In this document: positions 61,378-64,000 of the stretch, piece by piece
How the letters are laid out: the number at the start of each line of letters is the position of its first letter
Position numbering within the stretch: the first letter of the stretch is position 1
NCBI RefSeq assembly: GCF_900589395.1
Contig: NZ_UUIS01000075.1
Span: 203,721-267,720 of the forward strand
Length of the DNA: 64,000 nucleotides
DNA from: Pseudomonas viridiflava
GTDB lineage: Bacteria; Pseudomonadota; Gammaproteobacteria; Pseudomonadales; Pseudomonadaceae
Reading direction: 5' to 3'
Program-made: the position numbers and the translations under genes
The notes under the pieces: model-generated
The model's input: the letters and a program-made list of their open reading frames with translations, nothing else
Databases searched by the model: none
Told to the model about the DNA's origin: nothing

Positions 61378-62775
61378 ATGAAAGACAAAAACGATTTCGC
61401 CTACCAGGCGGTGTATCGCTACCTCGTTCGCCTGATCAACGAGGTACAGACCGATTCAACCCTCAAGATGCCTTCGTTGCGGCAACTGGCCCGGCGTTTG
61501 CGGGTGTCGATTTCGACTATCCAGAGTGCCTACGCGTTGCTGGAACAAGAGGGCCGTATCTGTTCGGTGCCCAAATCGGGTTATTACGCCTTGCCGACCA
61601 GCGTCGAAGAAACGCTGGCCGGCGAGGGCGACAGTGTGCTCGACAAGCTTCACCACAATGTACGCAAGCCTGGGGTCAGCATGTTGTCGGGCGACGAGCC
61701 GGGCCTGTTGCTGGCATCCCAGGGCGTATTGCTCAACACCGAGCGCGAACTGGTGCGCCAGTACCCGCAGCGCCTGGACACCGGCTTCCAGCCGTTCGGC
61801 GACATGGAGCTGCGCAGCGCACTGGCGGCGCGCTACACCCACGACGCTCAGGATTGCTGGCATGCCGAGCAGGTCTACATCGGTCCCGACCTGCTGGGCA
61901 TGCTCAAGGCGGTGGTGCACACGTTGCGTCTGGCCGGTAGCAGTGTGTTGGTAGAGTCGCCCTGTAGCTGGACTCTGCTGCGACTGCTGCAATCCTTGCA
62001 GGTGCAGGTGGTGGAAATCCCACTGGACGAAGAAGGCGGCGTGCGCCTGGCCGAGCTGGAGCACTTGCTCGAGGCGCACACCATCAGCCTGGCAATCCTG
62101 TCTTCACGGCTCAACCCGGTGCGTGGCAGCGTCGCGCCGCTGCATAACCGCCAGGCCATGGCCCATCGACTCAACCGCCATCAGGTCTGGGTGCTGGAAA
62201 ACGACAGTCATGGCGAGCTGGCCTTCGACATCGGCGACATGTGCCTGCGCGAATTGATCGACCCACAGCGGCTGTTGATTTTCGGCAGCTTCGACAAACT
62301 GTTGGGGCCGGAAGCACCCTATGGTTATCTGTTGTGCAGGCATTTCGAGTCACTGTGGCAGGAGTACTTCCTGCTGCGCGCCTTCGACCTGCCACCGATG
62401 CGGCAGAAGGCAATTGCACGGTTGTGCAACAGCGGACGGCTGGACCAGCACCTGGTCGAGTTGCGTGTACTGCTGCAGGAACGCATGCAGGCCATGGGTC
62501 TGTTGATCGATCAGCATCTTGGCTGCCGGGTGCGTTTTGAAATGCCCAGGGGCGGCAGCGGCATCTGGGCCGAAACCCAGCAAGGGGTCGACGTGCGCCA
62601 GGTATTCGACACGTTACTGGCCAGGCGGCTGGTCATCGCGCCGGGCGAACTGTTCAGCCTGAGCGGCCTGCACCGCCAGTACCTGCGCCTGGGCTATGCG
62701 CTGGACTGGTACCAGGATGTGCCGAAGATGCTTGAAAGCGTAGGCGAGGCGCTCAGGCTCAGTCAGATTCGCTGA
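61378..62775 (+). CDS. MocR-type regulator (GntR HTH fused to aminotransferase fold)
   Basis: The 465-residue protein has an N-terminal winged HTH (MPSLRQLARRLRVSISTIQS, about residues 35-55) and a fold-type I aminotransferase domain (GFQPFGDMELRSALAARYTH, VLENDSHGELAF, FGSFDKLLGPEAPYGYLL with the PLP Lys). The ATG at 61378 gives the family start; the frame upstream overlaps the PP-loop gene's end. MocR regulators sense amino or polyamine metabolites through PLP. The nearby PotF-like gene makes polyamines a reasonable guess. Confidence 0.9.
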   Translation: MKDKNDFAYQAVYRYLVRLINEVQTDSTLKMPSLRQLARRLRVSISTIQSAYALLEQEGRICSVPKSGYYALPTSVEETLAGEGDSVLDKLHHNVRKPGVSMLSGDEPGLLLASQGVLLNTERELVRQYPQRLDTGFQPFGDMELRSALAARYTHDAQDCWHAEQVYIGPDLLGMLKAVVHTLRLAGSSVLVESPCSWTLLRLLQSLQVQVVEIPLDEEGGVRLAELEHLLEAHTISLAILSSRLNPVRGSVAPLHNRQAMAHRLNRHQVWVLENDSHGELAFDIGDMCLRELIDPQRLLIFGSFDKLLGPEAPYGYLLCRHFESLWQEYFLLRAFDLPPMRQKAIARLCNSGRLDQHLVELRVLLQERMQAMGLLIDQHLGCRVRFEMPRGGSGIWAETQQGVDVRQVFDTLLARRLVIAPGELFSLSGLHRQYLRLGYALDWYQDVPKMLESVGEALRLSQIR

Positions 62776-62830
62776 GGTCGATAGCCGCTTCGCCGCTGTC
62801 ATCTGCCGCATGGCCGTTGCCGATCATGCA

Positions 62831-62850
62831 GCGGGCGTCACGACGCCCGC
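62831..62850. terminator. Hairpin between MocR and DUF1652 genes
   Basis: GCGGGCGT-CACG-ACGCCCGC is a perfect 8-bp GC-rich stem in the convergent gap, suited to stop transcription from either side, though without a clear T-tract. Confidence 0.6.
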
Positions 62851-62874
62851 GCTTCGTACCGCGTGACCGACGCA

Positions 62875-62903
62875 AGCCCTGCATTGCCGGGCAACGCAGG
62901 GCT
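62875..62903. terminator. Long imperfect palindrome at the convergent junction
   Basis: AGCCCTGC (62875-62882) pairs with GCAGGGCT (62896-62903), with inner TTGCC/GGCAA arms. It lies just past the DUF1652 stop and is probably its terminator. Confidence 0.6.
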
Positions 62904-62912
62904 CAGGCTGGA

Positions 62913-63173
62913 TCAAGACAATTGCAGCAGGGTGCCAGGCAGGCTGAACAGCTCCATTTCGGCCTCGATGGCTTCGATAATGACTTCTACGTCCCGGGCA
63001 TTCATCACCGTGGCGCAGGGCAGGCCGGCAATGGCGACAAGGGTTTCGCCGCTGGCGCGATCGAACAGGCGGGCGATCATGCTGCAGGGCGCATCCATGC
63101 TGGCTTCAAAGCCTACAGGGTGAAAATGCCAGCGCATGAGCTGGCAGGCATTGGGGAATGTGACCTTGTTCAT
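62913..63173 (-). CDS. DUF1652 protein
   Basis: The 86-residue protein reads MNKVTFPNACQLMRWHFHPV then SMIARLFDRASGETL and MNARDVEVIIEAIEAE, the usual DUF1652 pattern found almost only in Pseudomonas. No function is known. I use ATG 63173; a GTG three codons upstream is possible. It diverges from the polyamine-binding protein gene. Confidence 0.88.
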   Translation of the reverse strand: MNKVTFPNACQLMRWHFHPVGFEASMDAPCSMIARLFDRASGETLVAIAGLPCATVMNARDVEVIIEAIEAEMELFSLPGTLLQLS

Positions 63174-63486
63174 GAGACCCACCTGTTACAGACGAGCACC
63201 ATCCGATGCCAGAGTGTCAGGGCAAGACGTCTCTGCGCAGGGCCGTGTGTCGCAACCCGGGGGCGGACAAATTCCTGCAGGTTTGTCAGAAATGTCTTGA
63301 ATGAGCACTGAAAATAGCACTGCATTGCGACAGACATCGAACAATCAGGCAAACGGTCGCTTATTGGTTCGATTTGTTGATGTGTGTCATGGTTGAAACG
63401 ATGTTTGTCCCCTAACCCCCGGGGTTTTTCATTGCTGCACCGGGCCCTGGAAGGCATGCTGAGGTCTTGAAGGCGAGGGCTGTGCA
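63174..63486. other. Divergent intergenic region (313 bp)
   Basis: It lies between the DUF1652 gene and the polyamine-binding protein gene and should hold both promoters. An A+T-richer zone at 63280-63400 is the likeliest site. CCCCCGGGGTTTTT near 63414 is a short dyad with a T-run, too tight to call a terminator. No gene was found. Confidence 0.4.
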
Positions 63487-64000
63487 ATGCTGAGAATCAC
63501 CCTGTTGGGATTGCTGATGGCGTCACCCTTCACCCAGGCGGCGGACTCCGTCAATATCCATAACTGGACGGACTACATGGCCAGCGACACCCTCAAGGGG
63601 TTTCAGGCGGCCACCGGTATCAAGGGCAACTACAGCACCTTTCTGAGCAATGAAGAGCTCAATCATCAATTGCTGGCAGGTGCTTCTGGCTATGACGTCG
63701 TGTTTCCTTCAGTGCACTTCATGGCCCGGCAAGTCGAGGCCGGCGCACTCAAGCCGCTGGACCGGCGTCAGTTGCCCAACTGGAACAACCTCAACCCGGT
63801 ATTGCTCAAGGCCTTGCAGGTCAATGACCCCGGCAATGCCCATGGTTTTCCCTATTTATGGGGCAGCACCGGCATGGGTTTCAACCGTGCCAGCGTCAAG
63901 GCTGCGCTGGGCGACAATGTGCCGCTTGATTCCTGGGATCTGGTGCTCAAGCCTGAAAACATAAAAAAACTGGCCGGGTGCGGTGTTGCCCTGATCGACA
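63487..64000 (+). CDS. PotF/SpuD-like polyamine ABC transporter binding protein (3' end outside the window)
   Basis: The visible 171 residues begin with a signal peptide (RITLLGLLMASPFTQAAD) and continue VNIHNWTDYMASDTLKGFQA, LLAGASGYDVVFPSVHFMAR, LPNWNNLNPVLLKALQVNDP and PYLWGSTGMGFN. These are the PotF/SpuD family blocks. It should bind putrescine, spermidine or a related diamine in the periplasm. The gene continues past 64000. The ATG is used because it opens a classic signal sequence directly. Confidence 0.9.
   Translation, partial: MLRITLLGLLMASPFTQAADSVNIHNWTDYMASDTLKGFQAATGIKGNYSTFLSNEELNHQLLAGASGYDVVFPSVHFMARQVEAGALKPLDRRQLPNWNNLNPVLLKALQVNDPGNAHGFPYLWGSTGMGFNRASVKAALGDNVPLDSWDLVLKPENIKKLAGCGVALID

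Noticed and set aside
63410..63431. CCCCCGGGGTTTTT as a terminator before the polyamine-binding gene
   Set aside because: The dyad leaves no room for a loop and lies in a divergent promoter region.
1..64000. CRISPR arrays, tRNA or rRNA genes, riboswitches
   Set aside because: No regularly spaced repeats, no tRNA T-arm or acceptor patterns, and no known riboswitch core were seen by eye.

Overview
This 64 kb window looks like the chromosome of a fluorescent Pseudomonas. It is GC-rich, carries paired REP palindromes of the GAGCAAGCCCGCTCCCAC type (7.6, 36.6 and 37.7 kb), is dense in LysR/GntR regulators and carbon-source transporters, and has a Pseudomonas-type DUF1652 gene. No rRNA, tRNA or CRISPR array was seen. 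Nearly all of the window is accessory catabolism: scavenging of sugars, sugar acids, aromatics and peptides.

Layout. (1) 0-9.8 kb: an oxidative L-arabinose (pentose) module: FadR-type regulator, 2,5-dioxovalerate dehydrogenase, lactonase, AraFGH ABC importer, periplasmic aldose 1-epimerase and a XylB-like sugar dehydrogenase. A shared FadR-type box occurs upstream of both transcription units. The two dehydratases of the pathway are not in the window. (2) 10-16.1 kb: a GntR/UTRA regulator diverging from a nitrate/sulfonate-type ABC importer and a large DUF3604 (PHP-like) protein, then an IS66 fragment fused to a beheaded Gfo/Idh gene. (3) 16.3-31.1 kb: a region that reads as lower in GC and lacks REPs. 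It combines a hydroxyquinol-type ring-cleavage branch (intradiol dioxygenase, maleylacetate reductase, SDR, Dabb and SnoaL-like proteins, LysR) with a cyclitol/sugar module (IolE-like TIM-barrel protein, Gfo/Idh dehydrogenase, FucP-like permease, ribose-type ABC importer, LamB-type porin). No aromatic hydroxylase is present. I propose that a cyclitol is dehydrogenated and dehydrated to an aromatic triol, which is then cleaved. (4) 31.1-31.9 kb: a scar of integrase, isomerase and LysR-tail fragments plus a strong orphan terminator.

(5) 31.7-56.6 kb is bracketed by an exact 17-bp direct repeat. One copy is the 3' end of the intact LysR gene at 56.5 kb and the other is a displaced LysR tail at 31.7 kb. 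GGGGGCA-type repeats lie just inside both ends. This is what site-specific integration of an approximately 24.8 kb island into a gene 3' end would leave. The segment carries a formaldehyde-activating-enzyme homologue with an aldo/keto reductase, an aldehyde dehydrogenase and an MFS carrier; a Dpp-type ABC importer with fused ATPases and its own porin; a DddP-like M24 protein lacking the catalytic Asp, paired with a PhyH dioxygenase; and a sugar-acid module (aldehyde dehydrogenase, MFS, enolase-superfamily dehydratase, GMC oxidoreductase).

(6) 56.5-64 kb: LysR, an MDR oxidoreductase, an uncharacterised PP-loop ATPase with a CxxC motif, a MocR-type regulator, DUF1652, and the start of a PotF-like polyamine-binding protein cut by the window edge.

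All functional calls are from reading translated sequence and recalled family motifs; no database search was run.
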